Shown: positions 63,404-64,000 of the stretch, in pieces
Numbering within the stretch: position 1 is the first letter of the stretch
Layout: each line of letters opens with the position of its first letter
Notes under the pieces: generated by a model
The model's database searches: none
What the model was told of the DNA's origin: nothing
Seen by the model: the letters and a program-made list of their open reading frames with translations, nothing else
DNA from: Proteus terrae
Lineage (GTDB): Bacteria > Pseudomonadota > Gammaproteobacteria > Enterobacterales > Enterobacteriaceae
NCBI RefSeq assembly: GCF_003144325.1
Contig: NZ_PENS01000001.1
Span: forward strand, 186,001 to 250,000
Direction: 5' to 3'
Length of the DNA: 64,000 nt
Position numbers and translations under genes: made by a program

Positions 63404-64000
63404 ATATCTCTCCTGATATGATGATTTTTAATTGGAATAATTTTAAAACACCGCCTTTTTAACACTCCGACACAATAATGACTTGATCATTATCAAGCGA
63501 TAATTCATTAAAAAATAAATTATTCTTTTATGTGAGTAAAAACGTTTCAGCAATATAAGGTTTAATGCCTATTTTTTATATATTTCGTCATTTTAAATTT
63601 ATTAAAACGCTATTTAATAATGATAAAGTAAATAGAAATAATTATTATTATCTCAAAAACACATTAAAGGAGGGAATTTAAATCATTATTAATTAATAAC
63701 TTACAAAAAATACAAAAAACAACCAAATTATAAGACAATATATTTAAAATAATACAAAATTAATAATTCATTATTTCTAATTTCTAATAAAAATTATTAA
63801 AAATAAGTTCTAATATATTTTTTAATTATAATGATGACTCTTTTTTTCATATTATCAACCTTTATATTACATCATAAATAATGTTAAAAATTGCATTTCA
63901 TAAACAAGAAATGATTACATTAATATATTTAATTTCAGCTTATTTTCATTACTCATTTAGCAACTCTTCTTTTGTTATTAATTTTTAATCATCATGATAG
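63404..64000 (-). promoter_or_regulatory. Upstream region of the hyb operon with a perfect FNR box
   Basis: TTGATCATTATCAA at 63483-63496 matches the FNR consensus TTGAT-n4-ATCAA at every defined base. Its centre is 86 bp ahead of the hybO ATG, and a TTAAAA -10 candidate lies about 30 bp closer to the gene, the spacing of a class II FNR promoter. The remaining 500 bases to the window edge are very AT-rich, and I see no gene in them. Confidence 0.75.

Noticed and set aside
63500-64000. Possible gene start behind AAAGGAGGG near 63666
   Set aside because: No ATG, GTG or TTG follows at a suitable distance, and no open frame of useful length is present.

Overview
This 64 kb window is chromosomal DNA of an AT-rich enterobacterium. 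Protein sequences, gene orders and the FNR, Pho and LacI-family operator motifs are those of Enterobacterales. The low GC and the gene content fit Morganellaceae, most likely Proteus; the species is not settled from sequence alone. There is no prophage, IS element, CRISPR array, rRNA or tRNA that I can recognise. Most of the window is conserved core genome. The less usual material is at about 24.2-24.6 kb, 27.9-34 kb, 44-51 kb and 52-64 kb.

Left part (1-24 kb). It opens with the 3' end of panE, overlapped by yajL. A decayed phosphoribosyltransferase-like gene follows, then thiI divergent from xseB-ispA-dxs (isoprenoid precursors). Next is a complete ribose operon rbsDACBKR with two palindromic operators in front of rbsD, then phnA/yjdM. 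A long minus-strand block holds queA-tgt-yajC-secD-secF (queuosine and Sec translocation, closed by a strong terminator) and nrdR-ribD-ribE-nusB-thiL. acpH lies on the plus strand.

Middle (24-43.8 kb). A 2-Cys peroxiredoxin gene has an OxyR-like promoter about 340 bp upstream. Two 141-bp ERIC-type repeats, almost identical and in tandem, sit between promoter and gene. Then come ggt and a complete ydhYVWXUT-type operon: ferredoxins, an aldehyde:ferredoxin-oxidoreductase-like protein, a cytochrome b and a protein with 9-residue solenoid repeats. It also carries a translationally coupled small ORF. brnQ, phoR and phoB (with a Pho box), sbcD-sbcC and a small nitroreductase follow.

Right part (44-64 kb). 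A minus-strand cluster encodes a porin, CpdB, a lipoprotein RNase of the T2 family and a lipoprotein 5'-nucleotidase. Together these form a plausible envelope route from RNA to nucleosides. It is preceded by a 1.3 kb gene-free region with four CRP-like palindromes. rdgC and the selenium/sulfur pair yedE-yedF follow. The window ends with a ten-gene hydrogenase-2 operon, hybOABCDE-hypBCDE, read leftward behind a perfect FNR box. Its HypB carries about 60 histidines in the first 160 residues, and no hypA/hybF gene is present.

The most interesting items are the RNA-scavenging cluster with its CRP-rich upstream region, the ERIC pair inside the peroxiredoxin leader, the 9-residue solenoid of YdhT with the coupled small ORF in that operon, and the histidine-loaded HypB in a cluster without HypA.
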